This document shows, one piece after another, positions 1 to 6,863 of a DNA stretch of 9,991 nt. The notes under the pieces are model-generated. The model worked only from the letters and a program-made list of their open reading frames with translations, was not told where the DNA came from and did no database searches. The DNA is taken from assembly GCA_036496265.1 (NCBI GenBank), contig DASXLL010000007.1, forward strand, positions 1 through 9,991, read 5' to 3'. The translations under genes were made by a program, and so were the position numbers. Position 1 is the stretch's first letter; each line of letters begins with the position of its first letter. This DNA is from CAYLLN01 sp036496265. GTDB lineage: Bacteria; Planctomycetota; Planctomycetia; Pirellulales; Pirellulaceae.

Positions 1-7
1 ACCGCTG

Positions 8-87
8 GGCGGGACCTCGATTATGGAGCCGGTTTCAATCGGCAAGCCGTGTTGGCAGCGCAAGGTCCCGCCGAGCCGGCGGGACCT
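8..87. repeat. Repeated 10-mer with perfect inverted copy (hairpin 63-87)
   Basis: The 10-mer GGCGGGACCT occurs at 8-17 and again at 78-87. Its exact reverse complement lies at 63-72, so 63-87 can form a 10-bp hairpin with a 5-nt GAGCC loop. No T-run follows, so this is not a classical intrinsic terminator. It could mark the end of an upstream transcript or be one member of a dispersed palindromic repeat family; the sequence does not decide between these. Confidence 0.6.
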
Positions 88-340
88 ACATTGGGTGCTT
101 GCCAACGTGCAGCCGGCGCGCTACAACACGTCTCGCGTATCAAGGCGCTAATGCGCCGGTGATCAATCATCACGATTGGTAATCAACGCCGTGCCAGCAG
201 CGATACGCTGGCTGTTTGGGCATGGCTGCCCGCAATTCAGGCACGCGCAAAAAGTGCCGCGCGCCAATTGCTCCAACCGGTTTGACATAAACTCTGGCAG
301 CGACTTCTCTTAGAGCGCCGCTGTCAATCAGCATAAGACG
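88..340. other. Non-coding spacer with small inverted repeats
   Basis: I find no convincing gene in this stretch on either strand. It holds several small inverted repeats: GGCGC/GCGCC at 144-157 with a TAAT loop, GTGAT/ATCAC at 159-173 with a 5-nt spacer, CAGCG/CGCTG at 198-210 with an ATA loop, and GGCAC/GTGCC at 240-258. The 7-mer CCGGCGC at 113-119 is also complementary to 153-159. Each is short enough to arise by chance in GC-rich DNA, but their density fits a regulatory or repeat-derived upstream region of the class III glutamine synthetase gene. Confidence 0.4.
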
Positions 341-348
341 GCGAGGTT

Positions 349-364
349 TGGCACATTGCGTGCT
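349..364 (+). promoter_or_regulatory. Putative sigma-54 (-24/-12) promoter of the class III glutamine synthetase gene
   Basis: The site reads TTGGCACA (348-355), a 4-nt spacer, then GTGCT (360-364). The invariant GG lies at 350-351 and the invariant GC at 362-363, exactly 10 nt apart as sigma-54 promoters require. Against the known consensus YTGGCACG-N4-TTGCW it differs at one position in each half. It would place the transcript start near 375 and give a leader of roughly 73 nt. Sigma-54 control of a glutamine synthetase gene is biologically sensible. I see no obvious palindromic activator site upstream. Confidence 0.5.
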
Positions 365-379
365 TTGCAAAGGGCGACT

Positions 380-394
380 ACAGGCGGCCTATCC
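380..394 (-). repeat. Loop-less copy of the AGGCG...CGCCT dispersed palindrome
   Basis: Read on the minus strand this is GGATAGGC followed directly by CGCCTGT. The same 8-mer and 7-mer occur at 7667-7685 on the plus strand, separated there by the 4 nt GTCC. This copy therefore looks like the dispersed palindrome without its central loop. It lies in the predicted leader of the class III glutamine synthetase transcript, just after the proposed start point. Confidence 0.4.
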
Positions 395-447
395 AACCGC
401 ATATCCATTTCTTGTTCCCCGGCTTTTTAGGGTAGGAGTGAATTCAC

Positions 448-2628
448 GTGGGTCACAGTACATCCCGGTATGAGGCGATTAAGGCGGTTACGAATTACAA
501 GTCCACCGATCCGCCACTCAATTTCAAAGAACTGTCGTCGCATGATGTATATGGCGCGAATGTCTTTTCGATGAGCGAAATGCAAAAGCGGCTTCCCAAG
601 GCCGTTTTTAAGTCGCTGAAAAAGACGATCGAGGCGGGGGCCAAGCTCGATCCGACGGTGGCCGATGTGGTCGCGACCGCCATGAAGGAATGGGCGATCG
701 ATAAGGGCGCGACGCACTATGCTCACGTTTTTCATCCGCTGACGGGTCTGACGGCCGAGAAGCACGACAGTTTTCTCAGCCCGACTGCCGATGGCCGCGC
801 GATGGCTGAGTTTACCGGCGCGCAGCTTGCGCAAGGCGAGCCCGATGCATCGAGCTTTCCGTCCGGCGGCATCCGGGCGACGTTCGAAGCCCGCGGATAT
901 ACGGCGTGGGACGTGACAAGCCCCGCCTACATTCTGGAAAATCCCAACGGAACGACCCTGTGCATTCCGACCGCGTTCGTGAGCTGGACAGGCGAAGCGC
1001 TCGACAAAAAGACCCCGCTGCTCCGGTCGATGAAGGCAGTCAATGTTCAGGCACAGCGGCTGCTCAAGATTTTGGGCCACAAAGAGGTAGCGCACGTCTT
1101 CGCCTCGGCTGGCCCGGAGCAAGAATACTTTCTGATCGACCGCAACTTCTTCTTTTCGCGGCCGGATTTGCTGAATGCCGGCCGAACGCTATTTGGCGCG
1201 AAGCCGCCGAAGGGGCAGGAGTTCGAAGATCAATATTTTGGCGTGATTCCCGATCGCGTGTTGGCCTGCATGCTCGAAACCGAACGCGAGCTGTTCAAGC
1301 TCGGCATTCCGGTGAAGACGCGGCACAACGAGGTGGCCCCGGGGCAGTACGAAATCGCGCCGGTGTATGAAAACGCCAACATCGCGACCGACCATCAGCA
1401 GATCATCATGATGACGCTGAAGAAGGTGGCTCAAAAGTATGGCATGGAGTGCCTGCTGCACGAGAAGCCGTTCGCCGGCATCAACGGTTCGGGCAAGCAC
1501 CTGAACTGGTCGGTCGGCAACAGCACGCAGGGCAATTTGCTCGAACCGGGCGATACACCGCACGACAACATGCAGTTCCTGCTGTTCTGCGGAGCTGTGA
1601 TTCGGGCCGTACACAAGTACGCTCACCTGCTGCGGGCCGTTGTCGCAACCGCCAACAACGATCATCGCCTGGGCGCAAACGAAGCCCCGCCCGCGATCAT
1701 CTCGATCTTCCTCGGCGATCAGCTCACCGATGTGTTCGAGCAGATCAAAGGCGGCGGCGCAAAGACGAGCAAAGCCAAAGGCACGCTCACGGTCGGCGTG
1801 GATACGCTGCCCGTCCTGCCCAAGGACGCCGGCGACCGCAATCGCACGAGCCCTTTTGCCTTCACCGGCAACAAGTTCGAGTTCCGCGCAGTCGGCAGCA
1901 GCCAGTCGCTGGCCGGCCCGCTCGTGGCGCTCAACACAATCGTCGCCGAGTCAATCGACTTCATCGCGACCGAGCTGGAAAAAACGACCGGCGGCGATGT
2001 CGGCAAGCTGCCAACCGCCGCGCAGAAGATTCTGCAAGACATCATCACCAAGCACGGTGCGGTGATCTTCAACGGCGATAACTACACCGCCGAATGGCAT
2101 TCCGAAGCGGAAAAGCGCGGCCTGCCGAACTTGAAGTCGTGCGTCGATGCCTTGCCGGTCCTGGCCGCGCCCGAAGTTTCCGAGCTGCTCAATAAATACG
2201 GCGTGCTAACGCCGCGCGAATTGCAGAGCCGGCACGACATTTACCTGGAACAGTACATTAAGACGGTCGGCACGGAAGCCAAGCTGGTCGTGGAGATGGC
2301 TCGCACCATGATCTTCCCCGCGGCTGTTCGGTATCAAAACGAATTGGCCACCACCTGCACCAATCTCAAGCAGCTGGGCTACACCTTCGATACCGATACG
2401 CTCGACGAAATCACCAAGCTCGTGAAGGGCTTGCAAGATAGTGCCGCGGCGCTCGACAAATCGCTGGCCCATCACGGCGGCGGCTTGCTCGATGAGGCCA
2501 AGCATTATTCCCATCACGTCGTGCCAGGCATGCTCAAGGTCCGCGAATTCGCCGACAAGCTCGAAGGCCTCGTCGCCGACGACCTCTGGCCGCTGCCGAC
2601 GTATCAGGAGATGCTGTTCATTAAGTAG
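448..2628 (+). CDS. glnN: Class III glutamine synthetase (GSIII)
   Basis: Makes glutamine from glutamate, ammonium and ATP in the cytoplasm, the entry step of ammonium assimilation. The 726 residues fit the roughly 700-730 of GSIII and far exceed class I or II enzymes. Visible family blocks are the metal and substrate segment PEQEYFLID (223-231), the stretch beginning RHNEVAPGQYEIAP (near 292), HEKPFAGINGSGKH (338-351), ANNDHRLGANEAPP (near 400) and NRTSPFAFTGNKFEFR (465-480). The long C-terminal part after about residue 490 is typical of GSIII. The start is a GTG, supported by AGGAG at 434-438 with 9-nt spacing and by the expected N-terminus; the stop is a tandem TAG TAA. A sigma-54-type promoter lies upstream and a strong terminator follows, so it is probably a single-gene transcript. 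Family assignment is very secure; the symbol follows GSIII usage. Confidence 0.95.
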   Translation: MGHSTSRYEAIKAVTNYKSTDPPLNFKELSSHDVYGANVFSMSEMQKRLPKAVFKSLKKTIEAGAKLDPTVADVVATAMKEWAIDKGATHYAHVFHPLTGLTAEKHDSFLSPTADGRAMAEFTGAQLAQGEPDASSFPSGGIRATFEARGYTAWDVTSPAYILENPNGTTLCIPTAFVSWTGEALDKKTPLLRSMKAVNVQAQRLLKILGHKEVAHVFASAGPEQEYFLIDRNFFFSRPDLLNAGRTLFGAKPPKGQEFEDQYFGVIPDRVLACMLETERELFKLGIPVKTRHNEVAPGQYEIAPVYENANIATDHQQIIMMTLKKVAQKYGMECLLHEKPFAGINGSGKHLNWSVGNSTQGNLLEPGDTPHDNMQFLLFCGAVIRAVHKYAHLLRAVVATANNDHRLGANEAPPAIISIFLGDQLTDVFEQIKGGGAKTSKAKGTLTVGVDTLPVLPKDAGDRNRTSPFAFTGNKFEFRAVGSSQSLAGPLVALNTIVAESIDFIATELEKTTGGDVGKLPTAAQKILQDIITKHGAVIFNGDNYTAEWHSEAEKRGLPNLKSCVDALPVLAAPEVSELLNKYGVLTPRELQSRHDIYLEQYIKTVGTEAKLVVEMARTMIFPAAVRYQNELATTCTNLKQLGYTFDTDTLDEITKLVKGLQDSAAALDKSLAHHGGGLLDEAKHYSHHVVPGMLKVREFADKLEGLVADDLWPLPTYQEMLFIK

Positions 2629-2676
2629 TAAGTGTGAGTAATTGAGTGGTGCTTGACACCCGATTGATCAAAACCA

Positions 2677-2709
2677 AGCGGGGGGCGTCTATCGCCTCCC
2701 GCTTTTTTT
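2677..2709 (+). terminator. Rho-independent terminator after the class III glutamine synthetase gene
   Basis: AGCGGGGGGCG (2677-2687) pairs with CGCCTCCCGCT (2693-2703) over 11 bp with a single G-T wobble, around a 5-nt TCTAT loop. Seven T residues (2703-2709) follow at once. This is a textbook intrinsic terminator, 48 nt past the stop codon. It argues that the two glutamine synthetase genes are transcribed separately. Confidence 0.9.
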
Positions 2710-2730
2710 GGCCTTCTGGCTTGTGGTTTC

Positions 2731-2745
2731 TGACCTCTGACCTCT
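2731..2745. repeat. Heptamer tandem duplication
   Basis: TGACCTC occurs twice in a row, followed by one further T (period 7). It lies 4 nt from the palindrome at 2750-2770. A different period-7 duplication lies next to the related palindrome at 7667-7687. Confidence 0.5.
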
Positions 2746-2749
2746 TTCT

Positions 2750-2770
2750 GGGCAGGCGAGACGCCTACCC
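2750..2770 (-). repeat. Dispersed palindrome, copy 2
   Basis: AGGCG (2754-2758) and CGCCT (2762-2766) pair around a 3-nt AGA loop. After one mismatch the stem extends by GGG/CCC. On the minus strand its core TAGGCGTCTCGCCTG differs at one base from TAGGCGTCCCGCCTG at 7670-7684 on the plus strand. It sits just upstream of the class I glutamine synthetase start codon (2780), where it could affect initiation or simply be a repeat insertion. Confidence 0.5.
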
Positions 2771-2779
2771 CACGAGACC

Positions 2780-4192
2780 ATGACTCCCCGTGAAGTCCTC
2801 GCCCTCTGCCGCGAAAAAGATGTCAAAGCGGTCGATATCCGTTTTACCGATCTCTTAGGCACGTCGCAGCATTTCACGATTCCCGTCGGCAAGCTCGACG
2901 AGAGCGTGTTCGAGGACGGCCTGGGCTTCGACGGCTCAAGCATTCGCGGCTGGCAAGGCATTCACGAAAGCGACATGCTCGTGCTGCCGCAGCCGGAGAC
3001 TGCATTTATCGATCCGTTTGCCGCAATGCCGACGCTCGCGCTGATTTGCAATATTCAAGATCCCGTGACGGGCGAGCCCTATAGCCGCGATCCGCGGCAT
3101 ATCGGCACGAAAGCGGCCAATTATTTGAAACACACTGGGATCGCCGATGTCGCTTTCTTCGGGCCAGAGGCGGAATTCTTCGTTTTCGAAAGTGCCCGCT
3201 TCGAATCCTCGGCGCACGAGTCGTTCTATCACCTCGATAGCGCCGAGGGCCAATGGAGCCGCGGTCGCGATGGAGAAAGCAGCCTGGCTTACAAGCTCCG
3301 CCACAAGGAAGGCTATTTTCCCTGCCCGCCGGCGGATCAACTGATGGACATCCGCAGCGAAATGATGCAGGCAATGCTCGATTGCGGGTTGGAGGTCGAG
3401 GCCCATCATCATGAAGTGGCTTCCGGCGGCCAATGCGAGATCGATCTGCGATATCAGCCGCTGGTGAAAATGGCCGACTGGCTGCAAATCTATAAATACT
3501 GCGTCCGCAACGTCGCCCGCCGACACAATCAAACGGCGACGTTCATGCCCAAGCCACTGTTCGGCGATAACGGCAGCGGGATGCACGTGCATTTCTCATT
3601 CTGGCGTGATAATGAACCTCTCTTTTCCGGCGGCGGTTATGCGGGTCTTTCCGACATCGCTCAATACGCCATCGGCGGCATCCTGCGGCACGCCCCGGCG
3701 CTGCTCGCGATCACCAGTCCCACGACGAACAGCTACAAGCGGCTCGTTCCCGGCTATGAAGCGCCCGTGAACCTCGTTTATTCCCAACGCAATCGCTCCG
3801 CCGCCTGCCGAATTCCGATGTATAGCCAGAGCCCAAAGGCCAAGCGCATCGAATTCCGTTGCCCCGATCCGACGTGCAATCCCTACCTCGCCTTCGCCGC
3901 CATCGCCATGGCCGCGATCGACGGCATTCAAACGAAGCTCTCGCCCGGCCAGGCCGTCGATAAAGATCTTTACTCGCTGGCCCCCGAAGAACTGGCCGAA
4001 ATCCGCAAAACGCCCGCCACGCTCGACGAAGCGCTAATAGCTCTTGAGCGTGATTGTGACTTCCTCCTCAAGGGCGACGTCTTTACCTCCGACGTCATCG
4101 ACACCTGGATCGCCCACAAGCGGCAGCACGAGGTCGATGCCATTCGTATGCGGCCACATCCGTACGAGTTTTGCCTGTATTTTGACGCTTAG
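2780..4192 (+). CDS. glnA: Class I glutamine synthetase (GlnA type)
   Basis: ATP-dependent glutamate-ammonia ligase, normally a dodecamer in the cytoplasm. The 470 residues match the usual class I length. Visible blocks are FDGSSIRGW (near 53-61), FFGPEAEFFVF (near 126-136), HHHEVASGGQCEID (near 211-224), the ATP/glutamate block GDNGSGMHVHFSFW (near 263-276), the NRSAACRIP segment (near 338-346) and the end RPHPYEFCLYFD. DLYSLAPEE carries Tyr398, matching the tyrosine (397 in E. coli) that is AMP-modified in the I-beta subclass, so control by an adenylyltransferase is possible. The ATG start agrees with the typical MTPREVLALC N-terminus, although no clear ribosome binding site precedes it. 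It follows the class III gene across a terminator. No intrinsic terminator is evident after it, so reading into the downstream antitoxin-toxin pair is possible. Confidence 0.95.
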   Translation: MTPREVLALCREKDVKAVDIRFTDLLGTSQHFTIPVGKLDESVFEDGLGFDGSSIRGWQGIHESDMLVLPQPETAFIDPFAAMPTLALICNIQDPVTGEPYSRDPRHIGTKAANYLKHTGIADVAFFGPEAEFFVFESARFESSAHESFYHLDSAEGQWSRGRDGESSLAYKLRHKEGYFPCPPADQLMDIRSEMMQAMLDCGLEVEAHHHEVASGGQCEIDLRYQPLVKMADWLQIYKYCVRNVARRHNQTATFMPKPLFGDNGSGMHVHFSFWRDNEPLFSGGGYAGLSDIAQYAIGGILRHAPALLAITSPTTNSYKRLVPGYEAPVNLVYSQRNRSAACRIPMYSQSPKAKRIEFRCPDPTCNPYLAFAAIAMAAIDGIQTKLSPGQAVDKDLYSLAPEELAEIRKTPATLDEALIALERDCDFLLKGDVFTSDVIDTWIAHKRQHEVDAIRMRPHPYEFCLYFDA

Positions 4193-4233
4193 CCAATTAT
4201 TTGGTGAATTGTCAGCCTTCTGTGGGATGAATA

Positions 4234-4253
4234 GACTAAATAGTGAGCTAGTC
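4234..4253. promoter_or_regulatory. Possible operator of the antitoxin-toxin pair
   Basis: GACTA (4234-4238) and TAGTC (4249-4253) form a 5-bp inverted repeat with a 10-nt spacer, 7 nt before the ribosome binding site of the antitoxin gene. Type II antitoxins commonly repress their own operon at such a position. The arms are short and could be chance; the placement is the main argument. Confidence 0.25.
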
Positions 4254-4272
4254 GAAGTCTGGAAGGGCTTTC

Positions 4273-4557
4273 ATGACAATCGATCTTTCACCCCAATTGG
4301 AACTGGCCCTGGAAAACGAGGCAGTCCGCCGCGGCACGACTCCGCAGATGCTCGCGCTAAAAATTATTGAATCGCAATTGCCGGCGGCATCGATCGAGGA
4401 GTCGGCAAAAGTGCAAACGCTGTATGATTTCCTCAAACCGCATCTCGATTCGTTGCCGGAGCCTCCCCCGGACGCGCCACAGACCAATTACTCCCAGGAT
4501 ACCGGGCGCAAATTTGCCGAGGCCATGGTGGAGAAGCACCGACAAGGTCGGTTATGA
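4273..4557 (+). CDS. Putative VapB-like antitoxin
   Basis: A 94-residue protein whose start (MTIDLSPQLELALENEAVRR) resembles short beta-strand-plus-helix DNA-binding antitoxins of the ribbon-helix-helix kind. The middle is acidic and proline-rich (PEPPPDAP near 62-69), and the C-terminal part is charged, as expected for a toxin-wrapping tail. GGAAGGG at 4261-4267, 5 nt before the ATG, is a good ribosome binding site. The stop overlaps the start of the PIN-domain gene in an ATGA, the classic layout of a translationally coupled toxin-antitoxin pair. Family knowledge suggests it would bind and inhibit the nuclease and repress the operon. The role is assigned mainly from context; the fold guess rests on a short N-terminal pattern. 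Confidence 0.7.
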   Translation: MTIDLSPQLELALENEAVRRGTTPQMLALKIIESQLPAASIEESAKVQTLYDFLKPHLDSLPEPPPDAPQTNYSQDTGRKFAEAMVEKHRQGRL

Positions 4558-4970
4558 TCTTGATCGATGCAGGGCCGCTCGTGGCCTTAAATGATAAGCG
4601 CGATTCCGCTCACTCGCTTTGTCAGCAAGCGACTGCCAGATTGCAGCGTGAGCCGCTCGTCACGACCTGGCCCTGCGTTGCGGAAGCGTTCTATCTCCTC
4701 GGATCTTCTGGCGGTTTCCGACTCCAGGAGTCTTTCTGGAAAATGTGGCGAGATCGTTTCGTGGATTTCATTGACCTGACGATTGACGAAGCCGACTTCT
4801 CCGGGACACTCATGGAGCGATATCGCGATCTGCCCATGGATCTCGCGGACGCAACGCTCGTTGCCGTCGCCGACAACCGCGGCTGGCGAAAAGTTCTCAC
4901 CCTTGATTCTCATTTTTTTGCCTATCGTTGTCGCGATGGCAGCTCACTCGACATTGTTCTTCCAACCTAG
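4554..4970 (+). CDS. PIN-domain ribonuclease, VapC-like toxin
   Basis: A 138-residue single-domain protein with the PIN acidic metal-binding set: Asp5 in LIDAGPLVAL, Glu44 in VAEAFYLL, Asp96 and Asp99 in MDLADATLVAVA, and Asp118 in LTLDSHFFAYR. PIN nucleases use these residues to hold Mg2+ or Mn2+ and cleave RNA; VapC toxins typically cut tRNA or rRNA when free of antitoxin. All acidic positions are present, so the enzyme should be active. It starts inside the stop codon of the antitoxin-like gene (4-nt overlap). The sigma-54 activator begins 15 nt after its stop, so all three may share a transcript. The target RNA cannot be read from the sequence. The PIN fold is secure; the toxin role is inferred from the pairing. 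Confidence 0.88.
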   Translation: MILIDAGPLVALNDKRDSAHSLCQQATARLQREPLVTTWPCVAEAFYLLGSSGGFRLQESFWKMWRDRFVDFIDLTIDEADFSGTLMERYRDLPMDLADATLVAVADNRGWRKVLTLDSHFFAYRCRDGSSLDIVLPT

Positions 4971-4985
4971 CTACTAGCGGCGCGC

Positions 4986-6821
4986 GTGTACCAATATCTC
5001 CACATGACGGCTGGCCACCGGGCGGGAACCAGCTTCCCGCTTGATGCCGGCAAGCAAAATCGCATCGGCCGCGGCCTGGAATGCGACATCATTCTTACAG
5101 ACCCGCTGTCGTCGCGCGTGCATGCAATTGTGCTCTATGAAGACGACGCCTGGTGGGTCCGCGACGCCGGCAGCCGCAATGGCACGCTCGTCAACAACCA
5201 GAAGATTGACGAAGCTCGCCTCGCCGACGGCTGCGTGCTCAAAGTCGGATCTTCGGAGTTCGAGTTCCACGAATCGGCTACACGGCCGAGCGAATCCGAG
5301 CGGATGGACCATACGCAAACGGTCATCCGCGACCAAAGCGTCCTGCCTTCCGAGCAAGAACCCGCCGAATTCGGCATGGAGGCTCTTCACGACCCCGTGC
5401 GCGGCCACGACTTTCTTACACTCCACCAGCACAGCGTCAAGTTGCTAGGCTGTTCCGATCCCGACGAGGTCGTTCGCTCCTCGCTCGAGCTGCTGCGCGA
5501 CCGCACTCACGCCTCATTCGTCGGCTTCTTGTGGGCCAACGACGATGGGCAGTTCAAACCGAAGTTAGTCATTCCCGAAGGCGCTGCCGGAAAGGTCGAG
5601 CTCAGCAGGGAGCTGACGGAGCGGGTGACGCGGCAGGGCAAAGCAATCTGGATCGATAACCAGCAACTGGAAGAAGCAACACACGCCGCGCAGCATTTTG
5701 CTGACGCCATCTGTGTGCCGCTGGTGCATGACAACAAAACGATCGGCGCGATCCACGTTTATCTCGAACAAGGCCGTTTCCGCCAAACCGATTTCGACAT
5801 CGCCATTCCGCTGGCCAATATCATGACCGTCGCGCTGGTCCGCGCCCGTCTGGAGACCGTGCTGAAAGTCGAGCAACAACGGCAGGCCGACAAATCGGGC
5901 ATCTCCAACGAGTTTTTGGGCAACAGCCGGGCTATTTTGGATTTGAAATCCAAGATCAGCCGCGTGGCCCGCGCCACCGGCTGCGTGCTCGTCCGCGGCG
6001 AAAGCGGTTCCGGCAAAGAGCTAGTCGCTCGCGCGGTCCACAAGAACAGCGCCCGTAGCGATCGGCCCATGCTATCGGTCAATTGCGCGGCCATTCCCCG
6101 CGACCTGATGGAAAGCCAGCTTTTCGGTCATAAGAAAGGCTCGTTTACCGGCGCGGATGCCGATCATGCCGGCCTGTTTCAGCAGGCCCACACGGGCACG
6201 CTCTTTCTCGACGAAGTCGGAGAGATGACGCTCGACGGCCAGGCCAAGCTGCTCCGCATTTTGGAGGGCCATCCATTTCTGCCGGTCGGCGGCACGAAGG
6301 AAGTCAACGTCGATGTCCGCGTCATCGCCGCGACGAACCGCGACCTGGCCGATTTCGTCCGTGATGGCCGCTTTCGCGAAGATCTTTACTATCGGCTGTC
6401 GGTCTTCGAACTCTACATTCCGCCGCTCCGCGACCGCGGCAGCGATATCGAGCTGCTCGTCAATTACTTTCTCGACCATTTCCGCCGCCAGCATGGCCGG
6501 CCCGGCTTGGCATTTTCGCCCGAAGCCAAGCAAAAGCTGCTCACTTATTCCTGGCCCGGCAACGTCCGCCAGCTCCGCAACGTCATCGACAGCGCTATCG
6601 TCATGTCCGAAGGCAACGTCATCCAGGCCGGCGATCTTGGCCTCCGCGACGCGGGCGGCGGCGATCAGCTCGAATCGCTTAATATTGAGTTCTGGGAAAA
6701 GAAGCTCATCACCGAAGCCCTCAAGCGCACCAGCGGCAGCATGCCCGACGCCGCCAAGCTCCTCGGCCTCGGCCGCGCGACGTTGTATCGCAAAGTCGAG
6801 GAATACAACATTCAGCGGTAG
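4986..6821 (+). CDS. Sigma-54-dependent activator with FHA, GAF, AAA+ and Fis-type HTH domains
   Basis: A 611-residue transcription activator that should remodel sigma-54 RNA polymerase by ATP hydrolysis. Domains in order: FHA (about 3-96; Arg29, SSRVH at 42-46, SRNGT at 63-67), a phosphothreonine-binding module; GAF (about 150-288), a small-ligand sensor; AAA+ (about 308-535) with Walker A GESGSGKE (338-345), loop GSFTGA (385-390), Walker B GTLFLDE (404-410), FREDLYYR (463-470) and WPGNVRQLRN (523-532); and a Fis-like helix-turn-helix (about 585-609). The sigma-54-contact loop has Ser for the usual Ala at its second position but keeps the essential Phe and Thr. There is no receiver domain, so input is probably Ser/Thr kinase signalling through FHA and a ligand through GAF. 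The GTG start is chosen because the FHA fold begins at once; an ATG at 5004 is an alternative. Neither has a clear ribosome binding site. Targets are unknown. Confidence 0.93.
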   Translation: MYQYLHMTAGHRAGTSFPLDAGKQNRIGRGLECDIILTDPLSSRVHAIVLYEDDAWWVRDAGSRNGTLVNNQKIDEARLADGCVLKVGSSEFEFHESATRPSESERMDHTQTVIRDQSVLPSEQEPAEFGMEALHDPVRGHDFLTLHQHSVKLLGCSDPDEVVRSSLELLRDRTHASFVGFLWANDDGQFKPKLVIPEGAAGKVELSRELTERVTRQGKAIWIDNQQLEEATHAAQHFADAICVPLVHDNKTIGAIHVYLEQGRFRQTDFDIAIPLANIMTVALVRARLETVLKVEQQRQADKSGISNEFLGNSRAILDLKSKISRVARATGCVLVRGESGSGKELVARAVHKNSARSDRPMLSVNCAAIPRDLMESQLFGHKKGSFTGADADHAGLFQQAHTGTLFLDEVGEMTLDGQAKLLRILEGHPFLPVGGTKEVNVDVRVIAATNRDLADFVRDGRFREDLYYRLSVFELYIPPLRDRGSDIELLVNYFLDHFRRQHGRPGLAFSPEAKQKLLTYSWPGNVRQLRNVIDSAIVMSEGNVIQAGDLGLRDAGGGDQLESLNIEFWEKKLITEALKRTSGSMPDAAKLLGLGRATLYRKVEEYNIQR

Positions 6822-6863
6822 GTTTTTTCTGGTTACTTGCCTCGGAACCGTCACTACTAACAA

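Noticed and set aside
170..370. 66-codon minus-strand open frame in the left non-coding region
   Set aside because: No family resemblance and no ribosome binding site seen; it spans several inverted repeats and the sigma-54-type site, so it is more likely open by chance.
427..1122. Long minus-strand open frame opposite the start of the class III glutamine synthetase gene
   Set aside because: It lies fully opposite a certain gene, has no recognisable motif, and long antisense frames are expected in GC-rich coding DNA.
4182..4210. Possible sigma-70-type promoter for the antitoxin-toxin pair (TTGACG with TGAATT at 17 nt)
   Set aside because: The -10 half matches only 3 of 6 consensus bases; too weak to annotate.
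6822..6863. T-run after the activator stop as an intrinsic terminator
   Set aside because: No stable GC-rich hairpin precedes the six T residues.
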